A stretch of 8,672 bases of DNA from assembly GCA_017383665.1 (NCBI GenBank), contig JAFNWA010000164.1:1-8672 (forward strand). Direction: 5' to 3'. Every line of letters begins with the position of its first letter. Within the stretch, counting starts at the first letter, position 1. The stretch is from Bacteroidaceae bacterium. GTDB lineage: Bacteria; Bacteroidota; Bacteroidia; Bacteroidales; Bacteroidaceae. Below are positions 1-6,075 of the stretch, piece by piece. The notes under the pieces were generated by a model. The model saw nothing but the letters and a program-made list of their open reading frames with translations. It was not told the origin of the DNA and did no database searches. A program made the position numbers and the translations under genes.

Positions 1-477
1 GGTTCTTTCCGTTTGACAAATAAAATCAAGGATTGGAACGAGAGTGTAAGTTCTAAGTGGGTTAATGAGGTAATTTTCTTGGCATTCCATATTGTTCCTG
101 TTTATGAAATCTCAATGTTCGTAGATGCTGTTGTTCTTAATTCAATTGAGTTCTGGACCGGCAAGAGCGCAGATGTAGAGGTTGGTGATACAAAGATTGT
201 GAAGAATGCTCAGGGTGAGGATATTGAAATCACAGCGATGGAGGATGGCTATAAGTTGTCTAACGGTGAGACATCAATGAATATCGTGTTTGATGAGGAG
301 ACTCAGATTTGGAGCGCAGAGTACAATAACCAGACAACACAGTTGATGAAGGTTGTTGATGACAACAATGCTCAGCTATTCCTTATGAACGGTGAGGTGA
401 TGGATGTTACACTGGATGCACAGGGTGTTGAAATCGCTCGTCAGTACATGACAAACAGTTTTGCTCTTAACAAATAA
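1..477 (+). CDS. DUF3332-family lipoprotein, 5' end missing
   Basis: This is the C-terminal 158 residues of a protein whose start lies before the window. The frame is open from base 1 (reading GSFRLTNK...), so the TTG at 13 is not a real start. The visible part begins with the G-S-F/LTNK-DWN stretch, then a hydrophobic segment around residues 23-50 (NEVIFLAFHIVPVYEIS, then VLNSIEFWTG), then a beta-rich polar C-terminal half. This arrangement matches my memory of Bacteroidetes DUF3332 proteins, which carry a lipoprotein signal ending in a Cys just before the G-S-F; that Cys would lie a few codons upstream of the window. The function is unknown in the family. It is probably anchored in the envelope. 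The gene ends at TAA 475-477 and is followed by its own terminator, so it is likely a single-gene or operon-end unit. Confidence 0.85.
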   Translation, partial: GSFRLTNKIKDWNESVSSKWVNEVIFLAFHIVPVYEISMFVDAVVLNSIEFWTGKSADVEVGDTKIVKNAQGEDIEITAMEDGYKLSNGETSMNIVFDEETQIWSAEYNNQTTQLMKVVDDNNAQLFLMNGEVMDVTLDAQGVEIARQYMTNSFALNK

Positions 478-501
478 TATTTGAAAGAGTTATACGATAT
501 G

Positions 502-535
502 CAGAGCCACCTTTTTGGGTGGCTCTGTTGTTTTT
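502..535 (+). terminator. Rho-independent terminator after the DUF3332 gene
   Basis: There is a perfect 10-bp stem, CAGAGCCACC (502-511) with GGTGGCTCTG (518-527), a 6-nt loop, and then the T-rich run TTGTTTTT (528-535). It sits 25 nt after the stop at 477. The distal base of the stem overlaps the proposed -33 element of meaB, so termination and the next promoter are packed together. Confidence 0.85.
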
Positions 536-558
536 GAGCATCTAATTTGCTATCTTCG
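527..558 (+). promoter_or_regulatory. Putative meaB promoter (Bacteroidetes -33/-7)
   Basis: GTTG at 527-530 and TATCTTCG at 551-558 are separated by 20 nt. This fits the Bacteroidetes sigma-ABfr pattern of TTTG, 19-21 nt, TAnnTTTG, with one mismatch in each box. The -7 box ends 22 nt before the meaB ATG. The same TATCTTC(G/A) octamer recurs upstream of cmk and near the porQ start. The assignment is by motif only. Confidence 0.55.
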
Positions 559-580
559 CATTCAATGAATTATCAGTTTT

Positions 581-1687
581 ATGGAACATCCCGAAAATAG
601 TGAGGCCTACAAAGGATTAAAGGTGAATGACGGAGTGGAAGCTCTTGGACCGGTGAATCCATATCTTGCGTCAATGCGGCGCAAGAAAGCTGTGCCGTTG
701 TCGGTGAATGATTATGTCGAGGGTATTATGCGAGGCGATGTCGTGGTGCTCAGCCGCGCGGTTACATTGCTCGAGAGTTTGTTGCCCGAACATCAAACAA
801 TGGCGCAGGAGATTGTGGAGAGGTGCCTGCCTTATTCGGGCAACTCTTTGCGCTTAGGTATCACCGGAGTTCCCGGTGCTGGTAAAAGTACCTCAATTGA
901 TGCTTTTGGAATGTATCTTCTTTCCAATACAGACGCCAAGTTAGCTGTGTTGGCAGTCGATCCAAGCAGTGAGCGCAGCAAGGGTAGCATATTGGGTGAC
1001 AAGACCAGGATGGAGCGTCTGTCTGTCCATCCTCGTGCATTCATACGCCCTAGTGCATCGGCTGGTTCTTTGGGTGGTGTCGCACGCAAGACACGAGAGA
1101 CGATAATATTGTGCGAGGCTGCCGGCTTTGACAACATCTTTGTTGAGACTGTTGGCGTGGGGCAGAGTGAGACTGCCGTATATTCAATGGTCGATTTCTT
1201 TTTGTTGATACAGATTGCCGGTGCAGGAGATGAACTGCAGGGTATAAAGCGTGGTATTATGGAGATGGCAGATGGGATAGTTATAAACAAAGCTGACGGT
1301 GACAATGTGGATGAGGCGCGTCGGGCTGCCGTGCATTACAGGAATGCCTTGCAATTGTTCCCGATGCCGGCAAGTGGCATGCGTCCTGAAGTCCTGACAT
1401 ATTCGGGCTTCTTTGATTTGAATATTGACAAGGTGTGGGAGATGATAAATGGTTATGTTGACAAGGTAAAGATAAATGGTGCTTTCGATGAACGGCGATG
1501 CTATCAGCAGAAATATTGGATGTATGAGGCTATCGACGAACAGTTGAAATCGCGTTTTTATACAACCCCGGGTATGCAAGAAATGCTTTCACATCATGAG
1601 CAGTTGTTGCTTCAGGGCAAGACAACCTCTTTTGCAGCAGCAAGTAAGGTTCTTGATTTCTTTGACAAGAGTTGCAATGGAAGATAA
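581..1687 (+). CDS. meaB: Methylmalonyl-CoA mutase-associated GTPase MeaB
   Basis: This 368-residue protein is a G3E-family P-loop GTPase that guards adenosylcobalamin loading and protects methylmalonyl-CoA mutase from inactivation in the cytoplasm. In Bacteroidales that mutase belongs to the succinate-propionate pathway. The visible motifs are Walker A GVPGAGKST (residues 96-104), VDPSS (126-130), GDKTRM (139-144), ETVGVGQSE (189-197) and the guanine-specificity motif NKAD (236-239). The roughly 90-residue N-terminal helical extension and C-terminal dimerisation arm give a length slightly above the usual 320-340. The ATG at 581 is chosen because it is the first in frame and lies 22 nt after a -7 box. 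No mutase subunit gene is in the window, so the partner must be encoded elsewhere. The stop overlaps the start of the cyclo-ligase gene. Confidence 0.95.
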   Translation: MEHPENSEAYKGLKVNDGVEALGPVNPYLASMRRKKAVPLSVNDYVEGIMRGDVVVLSRAVTLLESLLPEHQTMAQEIVERCLPYSGNSLRLGITGVPGAGKSTSIDAFGMYLLSNTDAKLAVLAVDPSSERSKGSILGDKTRMERLSVHPRAFIRPSASAGSLGGVARKTRETIILCEAAGFDNIFVETVGVGQSETAVYSMVDFFLLIQIAGAGDELQGIKRGIMEMADGIVINKADGDNVDEARRAAVHYRNALQLFPMPASGMRPEVLTYSGFFDLNIDKVWEMINGYVDKVKINGAFDERRCYQQKYWMYEAIDEQLKSRFYTTPGMQEMLSHHEQLLLQGKTTSFAAASKVLDFFDKSCNGR

Positions 1688-2216
1688 AGATAAGACTACC
1701 ATAAGGCGCGAAGTTCGTGCCAGGCTTTCCGGGTTGGGTGCCGAAGAGAAGCGGAGCCGTTCACTCGCTATCTGTTCCGAGGTGAAAAAGCATCTTGCTG
1801 TGAGCAATGCAAAGGTTGTGGCTCTCTTTTCTCCGCTGGGCTATGAACCCGATGTATGGCCGTTGGTAGAGTCTCTTTCTTGTGAGTTGTCAATAGTGCT
1901 GCCTCGTGTCGAAGGTGATGTTATGAATTTCTATTGTTATGATAGGGGTTCGATGGCAATAGGTTCTTTTGGTATAAATGAACCCCAGAATGGTTTGTCT
2001 GTTAAGCCGTGTGAAATTGATGCTGTTGTTGTTCCGGGTTTAGCCTTCACAGAGAGTGGCGCACGCATGGGGCGTGGAAAAGGATATTATGACAAATATA
2101 TGTCACAAGGTGATTTCTCGGCATTGAAAATAGGAGTTTGCTACAGTGAACAGCTGGTGCAGGAGATTCCGGTTGAACCGCATGATGTGGCAATGGATGT
2201 GGTCATACACAAATAA
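1677..2216 (+). CDS. 5-formyltetrahydrofolate cyclo-ligase
   Basis: This 179-residue cytoplasmic enzyme (5-FTHF cyclo-ligase/MTHFS family, known as ygfA or fau elsewhere) converts 5-formyl-THF to 5,10-methenyl-THF with ATP, returning folate to the one-carbon pool. The diagnostic stretch is GLAFTESGARMGRGKGYYDK (residues 121-140), containing the phosphate-binding R-x-G-R-G-x-G-Y-Y-D signature. The basic N-terminal helix IRREVRARL (9-17) and the C-terminal PVEPHDVAMDVVI (165-177) are also typical. The frame is open further upstream, with an ATG at 1596, but that would run deep inside meaB and add 27 residues with no family resemblance. The ATG at 1677 gives normal length and an 11-nt overlap with meaB, so translation is probably coupled. 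The last codons form one arm of a long hairpin. Confidence 0.93.
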   Translation: MEDKDKTTIRREVRARLSGLGAEEKRSRSLAICSEVKKHLAVSNAKVVALFSPLGYEPDVWPLVESLSCELSIVLPRVEGDVMNFYCYDRGSMAIGSFGINEPQNGLSVKPCEIDAVVVPGLAFTESGARMGRGKGYYDKYMSQGDFSALKIGVCYSEQLVQEIPVEPHDVAMDVVIHK

Positions 2217-2255
2217 ACGGGAGATTCTTAAATCTCCCGTTTATTTGTGTATGAC
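2202..2255. terminator. Bidirectional terminator, 25-bp perfect stem
   Basis: Positions 2202-2226 and 2231-2255 are exact reverse complements around a 4-nt loop (CTTA, 2227-2230). The GC-rich inner part (ACGGGAGATT/AATCTCCCGT) is flanked by AAATAA on the left and TTATTT on the right, so each strand has a U-rich tract after the core stem. It therefore serves both the meaB/cyclo-ligase unit and the convergent pfkA operon. The left arm includes the last four sense codons (V-I-H-K) and stop of the cyclo-ligase gene; the right arm ends 8 nt before the pfkA stop codon. Confidence 0.92.
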
Positions 2256-2263
2256 TTCTATCT

Positions 2264-3250
2264 TTACGATGCAAGAATCTCTTGTGCTCGTACAGTGTCC
2301 TTGTCAATTGGTTTGTCGTCCTTGATTGCTTTTGTGAATGGTATATATACAATTTCATTGTTCCTTAAACCTACCATTACATTGCGTTGACCTTCGAGCA
2401 ATGCGTCTATTGCTGCAACGCCTAAACGGCTTGCAAGGATTCGGTCATTTGCAGTGGGGCTTCCACCGCGCTGCAGGTAACCGAGAATTGACACTCGTAC
2501 ATCAAGTTCCGGGAAGCGCTGACGCATACCCTCGGCAACCTCCATGATGTTGTAGTCCTTTTCGCGTCCCTCAGCAAACAGTACTATACTGCTGCTTTTT
2601 GTACGGCGCAGACCATTGGCAATAAACTGGTTGATTTTTTCGAACTCCGGGTCAATTTCTGGCAATACACAAGCTTCGGCTCCTGTTGCGATTGTACCGT
2701 TAAGTGCGAGGAAACCTGCATCTCGTCCCATAACCTCCACGATAAATAGACGCTCATGTGATGATGCTGTATCGCGTATCTTATCGACGCACTCCATGAT
2801 AGTGTTCAAAGCTGTGTCATAGCCGATTGTGGTATCTGTGCCATAAAGGTCATTGTCAATGGTTCCAGGCAAAGCTATACATGGGATGTCGAACTCGCGT
2901 GCAAGGTTGTATGCACCGGTGATAGAACCGTCACCACCAATTACAACAAGTGCATTGATACCCTCTTTCTGCAATGTCTCGTATGCCTTTGCGCGTCCCT
3001 CCTCGGTCTTGAACTCATCGCAGCGGCTTGTCTTCAGGATAGTACCGCCTCGCTGTATGATGTTACTTACATTCTCGGTCTTGAACTCTTTGATTTCTCC
3101 GGTTATGAGTCCTTTGTAGCCACGATAGATGGCTTTGACTTTGATGCCGTGATAGATGCAGGCGCGAGTGACGGCACGGATTGCCGCGTTCATGCCGGGA
3201 GCGTCACCGCCCGATGTCAATATGCCTACGCATTGAATCTTGTTTTTCAT
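2264..3250 (-). CDS. pfkA: ATP-dependent 6-phosphofructokinase
   Basis: This 328-residue protein phosphorylates fructose 6-phosphate to fructose 1,6-bisphosphate, the committed step of glycolysis, in the cytoplasm as a tetramer. Motifs in order are LTSGGDAPGMNAAIR (residues 11-25), RGGT (67-70), GGDGS (105-109), PGTIDND (128-134) with the catalytic Asp132, MGRDAG (174-179), and LGYLQRGGSPTANDR (256-270). Gly in GGDGS and in PGTIDND points to ATP; PPi-dependent enzymes usually have Asp and Lys at these places. Arg25 and Arg29 match the E. coli allosteric-site arginines 21 and 25. One oddity is Tyr258, where E. coli PfkA has His249 that contacts the substrate phosphate. It is the last gene of the minus-strand operon, with its ATG 1 nt after the ispH stop. 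Confidence 0.96.
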   Translation of the reverse strand: MKNKIQCVGILTSGGDAPGMNAAIRAVTRACIYHGIKVKAIYRGYKGLITGEIKEFKTENVSNIIQRGGTILKTSRCDEFKTEEGRAKAYETLQKEGINALVVIGGDGSITGAYNLAREFDIPCIALPGTIDNDLYGTDTTIGYDTALNTIMECVDKIRDTASSHERLFIVEVMGRDAGFLALNGTIATGAEACVLPEIDPEFEKINQFIANGLRRTKSSSIVLFAEGREKDYNIMEVAEGMRQRFPELDVRVSILGYLQRGGSPTANDRILASRLGVAAIDALLEGQRNVMVGLRNNEIVYIPFTKAIKDDKPIDKDTVRAQEILAS

Positions 3251-3251
3251 A

Positions 3252-4121
3252 TTATTTGTTATTATAGTTGATTATTGCTTGTCTACAGTTTTCCATAAGC
3301 CACTTTGGAGTGGATGTCGCACCGCATATTCCAATGGATTGCACTCCTTGTGTGAGTGAGAGGTCAAGATCTTCAGTTCCTTCGATTTGATAAGAGTTCG
3401 GGTTCATCTTTTTACATTCGTCAAAAAGTATTCTTCCGTTTGAACTTTTCTTTCCGCACACGAAAAATATGAGTTCATGAGATTTCGCGAACTCCCCAAT
3501 ACCGTTTAAGCGATTGGCTACCTGTCCACAAACGGTGTTGAACGATTTACACTCTCTTCCTTTGCTTATGTGTCTCCTTATCTCATTTACAATGAGCTTG
3601 TAGCCTTCGAGTGATTTTGTTGTCTGGGAATAGATGTATGTATCCTTGTCCTTTGCTATGTTCTCTATCTGCGAACTGCTTTCAATTACAATGGCATCAC
3701 CGTGTGTCTGTCCAACAAGGCCCAGAACCTCGGCGTGTCCGGCCTGCCCGTATATTACAATCTGGCTCTCTTTGCCTGTTGACTCCTTCCACTTATTCTT
3801 TATGCGTTGCTGCAATTTAAGAACTACCGGGCATGTGGCGTCTATTATTTCGAGATTGTTTCTGTGGGCTGTCTCATATGTTGCCGGGGGCTCTCCGTGC
3901 GCCCTTAGCAGTACTTTGGCATTATGCAGTTGACCGAACTCTTCGCGGTTTATGGTTATTAACCCCAAATTCTTCAGTCGCTCGCACTCTATGCTATTGT
4001 GTACAATGTCGCCCAAGCAATAGAGTTTCTCACCCTTTTGCAACTCCTCTTCGGCCTTCTTTATTGCAGTTGTTACACCAAAGCAGAATCCTGAGTGCTC
4101 GTCTATCTCAATCTTTAACAT
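3252..4121 (-). CDS. ispH: 4-hydroxy-3-methylbut-2-enyl diphosphate reductase IspH
   Basis: This 289-residue [4Fe-4S] enzyme catalyses the last step of the MEP pathway, reducing HMBPP to IPP and DMAPP in the cytoplasm. The three cluster-binding cysteines are in place: Cys13 (SGFCFGV), Cys97 (DATCPVV) and Cys198 (NTVCGQVANR). Active-site residues equivalent to those of E. coli are His41, His75 (RAHGEPP), His129 and Glu131 (AGHAEVLG), and Thr167. The C-terminal motif ICGATSTPKWLME (265-277) is typical. Length is standard, with no fusion to ribosomal protein S1 of the kind seen in some Firmicutes. Its ATG overlaps the cmk stop by one base (TAATG), and pfkA begins 1 nt after its own stop, so the three genes are almost certainly co-transcribed and translationally coupled. 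Its IPP/DMAPP product feeds the polyprenyl synthase at 6882-7856. Confidence 0.96.
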   Translation of the reverse strand: MLKIEIDEHSGFCFGVTTAIKKAEEELQKGEKLYCLGDIVHNSIECERLKNLGLITINREEFGQLHNAKVLLRAHGEPPATYETAHRNNLEIIDATCPVVLKLQQRIKNKWKESTGKESQIVIYGQAGHAEVLGLVGQTHGDAIVIESSSQIENIAKDKDTYIYSQTTKSLEGYKLIVNEIRRHISKGRECKSFNTVCGQVANRLNGIGEFAKSHELIFFVCGKKSSNGRILFDECKKMNPNSYQIEGTEDLDLSLTQGVQSIGICGATSTPKWLMENCRQAIINYNNK

Positions 4122-4807
4122 TATGCTGTTAAGTTCTTGAATATCTCCATCAATCTTTCCATCTGCTCTTCGCGTGTCATGTCGCTGTTGTCGAGCAGAA
4201 TTGCGTCATCCGCCTGCTTCAGGGGGCTAACCTCTCGTGTCTGGTCAATGTGGTCGCGTTGCAGCACATTATCAAGGATGTCTTGGAACTTGGCATCGTC
4301 GCCACGGGCAATCAGTTCATCATAGCGGCGTTGCGCGCGTACTTCGGCCGATGCTGTCACGAAAACCTTCATCTCTGCATTCGGGAATACAGTCGTGCCA
4401 ATGTCGCGTCCGTCCATTACTATGCCTTTTTGTTCGCCCATAGCGCGTTGCTGGTCAATCATCTCTGAGCGTACAAAGTCGAGCGCGGCAACCTGGCTTA
4501 CAATTTGTGATACCTCAAGAGAGCGTATTTCGTGCTCGACATTTACTCCGTTCAGATATGTAAGCGAGTTCTTTGTTTCCGGGTCGGCTTCGAAGGTTAT
4601 GTGTATATCCTTCATTCTGTTGCGTAGCGTTTCAATGTCAATCTTCTTGTCATTGATCAGCCCGTTCTGCATGCAATAAAGCGCAACGGCACGGTACATC
4701 GCTCCGCTGTCAAAATATAGGTAACCGATGTTGCGTGCAAGGGCTTTTGCCATGGTACTTTTGCCGCATGATGAGAAACCATCGATGGCTATAATAATCT
4801 TTTTCAT
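4121..4807 (-). CDS. cmk: (d)CMP kinase
   Basis: This 228-residue cytidylate kinase transfers phosphate from ATP to CMP or dCMP in pyrimidine nucleotide salvage and synthesis, in the cytoplasm. The N-terminus IAIDGFSSCGKST carries the P-loop (residues 10-18). FDSGAMYRAVAL (32-43) is the nucleotide-binding segment, MDGRDIGTTVFP (131-142) is the characteristic Cmk signature, and the region from RDHIDQTREVSPL (184-196) to DNSDMT (206-211) closes the active site. Length is normal for the family. The ATG at 4807 is the only sensible start; it lies 50 nt after the porQ stop and 28 nt after a proposed -7 box. The order porQ-cmk-ispH agrees with my memory of gene order in Porphyromonas and relatives. 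Confidence 0.96.
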   Translation of the reverse strand: MKKIIIAIDGFSSCGKSTMAKALARNIGYLYFDSGAMYRAVALYCMQNGLINDKKIDIETLRNRMKDIHITFEADPETKNSLTYLNGVNVEHEIRSLEVSQIVSQVAALDFVRSEMIDQQRAMGEQKGIVMDGRDIGTTVFPNAEMKVFVTASAEVRAQRRYDELIARGDDAKFQDILDNVLQRDHIDQTREVSPLKQADDAILLDNSDMTREEQMERLMEIFKNLTA

Positions 4808-4835
4808 CCTATTATTGTTGTTTGAATATTTTTTG

Positions 4836-4867
4836 TGAAGATAGCAAAAAGTTTTTATTATAACGAA
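4836..4867 (-). promoter_or_regulatory. Putative internal promoter for cmk-ispH-pfkA
   Basis: On the minus strand, TTCG (4867-4864) and TATCTTCA (4843-4836) are separated by 20 nt. Each has one or two mismatches to the Bacteroidetes TTTG and TAnnTTTG boxes. The -33 box lies inside the last codons of porQ and the -7 box lies between porQ and cmk. This would let the three housekeeping genes be expressed independently of porQ. I see no terminator between porQ and cmk, so read-through is also possible. Confidence 0.5.
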
Positions 4868-5835
4868 TATGAGAGGTTAAAAAGCAGCGAGGATGCCGAA
4901 ATGTGCAAATTGCTGTATGATGCACCAAATTTCACCTTCTTGATATGCAGTCCGGCACCAAGAGAGAAACCTTCAAATCCTTTTCCGCTTGTTGAGAGTT
5001 CACGCCCTAATCGGAAATTATAGCCTACCGATGCATAGAAGTTGTCTCCAATGAGAAAGTCTGCTCCCAAAACAATATGTTTCAGCAGAATCTCCCCGAA
5101 GTTGTCCTTACTGCCGTCGGCATTGTAAAAATCTTTCTCACTCCACTTGTGCAGGTTTACAAGTGTTGCCGAAAGAAGTATGGGGGCGTGTGCCAGGCGT
5201 TTTGTGAGTCCAAGCTGTATGTCAATGGGCATTAGCTCAAGTTTATGTTCAAAGGACATAACCTGACCACCCAGATTCTTAAAGACCAATGAAGCCGAAA
5301 AATCATTTTCCTGGTTGTAGTAGTTGAGACCCAGGTCAACACCTAAGGCAAGTGAATTCATGCTCTCATACTGTGAATAAATGAATTTGCCGGCAACACC
5401 TCCGCTCCACCTGTCGCTGAGCAGATAACAATACATCACGCTCAACTCCATGTCCATTGCATGGAATGTCCCAGTGTGGATGTTATCATTAGTGTAGCCT
5501 TCAAACTCTCCATAATCGACATAGCGTGCTGCCACCGCTCCCGAAGAGCGTTCTCCAAAGTTCTTGTTGAAAGCAGCACCGGCAACTTTGCTGCCGCTCA
5601 TGTATGTCATGAATGAAAGGTCTATGGTCTTGTCCGAAACATTTATCAGCAGTGCCGGATTGTGCATTGAGAGTGACAGGTCATCGTCTATGACGGATAT
5701 GTTACTTCCACCCAATGATGCAGCACGGGGAGAGTAGGGCAGGCGCATGAATTTGAATGCGCTCTCTCCTCCCTGAGCCTTGATGCTCATAGGTAAGGAC
5801 AACAGAATTAGTAGTATGAATCTTAGGGTTTTCAA
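4858..5835 (-). CDS. porQ: Type IX secretion system protein PorQ
   Basis: This is a predicted outer-membrane beta-barrel of the PorV/PorQ family. In Porphyromonas, PorQ works with PorZ, PorU and PorV in the surface attachment complex that modifies type IX cargo. After the signal peptide, FKFMRLPYSPRAASLGG and the acidic D-D-D-L-S...HNPALL segment are the family signature, followed by alternating beta-strand-like sequence to the C-terminal aromatic LFNLSYSL. The only in-frame ATG is at 5886 (342 residues), but that gives a 22-residue n-region and places a TATCTTCG -7 box inside the gene. The TTG at 5835 gives a compact signal peptide, MKTLRF-ILLILLSLP-MSIKAQ, and 325 residues, so I prefer it. 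A GTG at 5853 is a third option. I assign PorQ rather than PorV because of the cmk-ispH neighbourhood. Confidence 0.85.
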   Translation of the reverse strand: MKTLRFILLILLSLPMSIKAQGGESAFKFMRLPYSPRAASLGGSNISVIDDDLSLSMHNPALLINVSDKTIDLSFMTYMSGSKVAGAAFNKNFGERSSGAVAARYVDYGEFEGYTNDNIHTGTFHAMDMELSVMYCYLLSDRWSGGVAGKFIYSQYESMNSLALGVDLGLNYYNQENDFSASLVFKNLGGQVMSFEHKLELMPIDIQLGLTKRLAHAPILLSATLVNLHKWSEKDFYNADGSKDNFGEILLKHIVLGADFLIGDNFYASVGYNFRLGRELSTSGKGFEGFSLGAGLHIKKVKFGASYSNLHISASSLLFNLSYSL

Positions 5836-5864
5836 CTTTTTGTATATCTGCACTGTTCTGCTTG

Positions 5865-5872
5865 CGAAGATA
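5865..5872 (-). promoter_or_regulatory. Putative porQ -7 element
   Basis: The minus strand reads TATCTTCG here, identical to the -7 box proposed for meaB. It ends 29 nt before the TTG at 5835, in line with the 22-28 nt spacing seen for meaB, cmk and tonB. No TTTG-like -33 box is present 19-21 nt upstream, which weakens the call. If the gene truly starts at ATG 5886, this octamer is simply coding sequence. Confidence 0.4.
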
Positions 5873-5886
5873 ATGCTTTTTTTCAT

Positions 5887-6075
5887 CTTTTTTTGTATAA
5901 GTGGTCATTTTTGATTCAATAACTATAACGCTGGTTTTTCTGTTTTATGTTCCGTTTTAAAATAAAATATCCCAAATAGTGAAAAAAAGATGAATTTAAT
6001 CGTGTGTATTGAAAAATATTGTTTATTTTTGTCGGATAGAAAGTGTAACCTTGCAAAATATATACAAATACGATA
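5887..6075. other. AT-rich divergent intergenic region
   Basis: This region lies between porQ (leftward) and tonB (rightward). It is rich in A and T runs, with no credible ORF, no tRNA-like fold and no strong inverted repeat that I can see. Its right end holds the probable tonB promoter. No clear operator half-sites are visible. Confidence 0.7.
6022..6053 (+). promoter_or_regulatory. Putative tonB promoter
   Basis: TTTA (6022-6025) and TAACCTTG (6046-6053) are separated by 20 nt, each with one mismatch to the Bacteroidetes -33 and -7 boxes. The -7 box ends 22 nt before the tonB ATG, the same as for meaB. A TTTG at 6028-6031 lies too close (14 nt) to serve as the -33 box. Confidence 0.45.

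Noticed and set aside
13..15. TTG as the start of the first gene
   Set aside because: The frame is open to base 1 and the residues before it (G-S-F-R) match the family just after the lipoprotein Cys, so the gene is truncated by the window edge.
832..1579. Two minus-strand open frames inside meaB
   Set aside because: They are antisense shadows of a gene with all GTPase motifs intact.
1596..1676. Upstream ATG extension of the cyclo-ligase gene
   Set aside because: It would add 27 residues read out of frame through meaB, with no resemblance to the family N-terminus.
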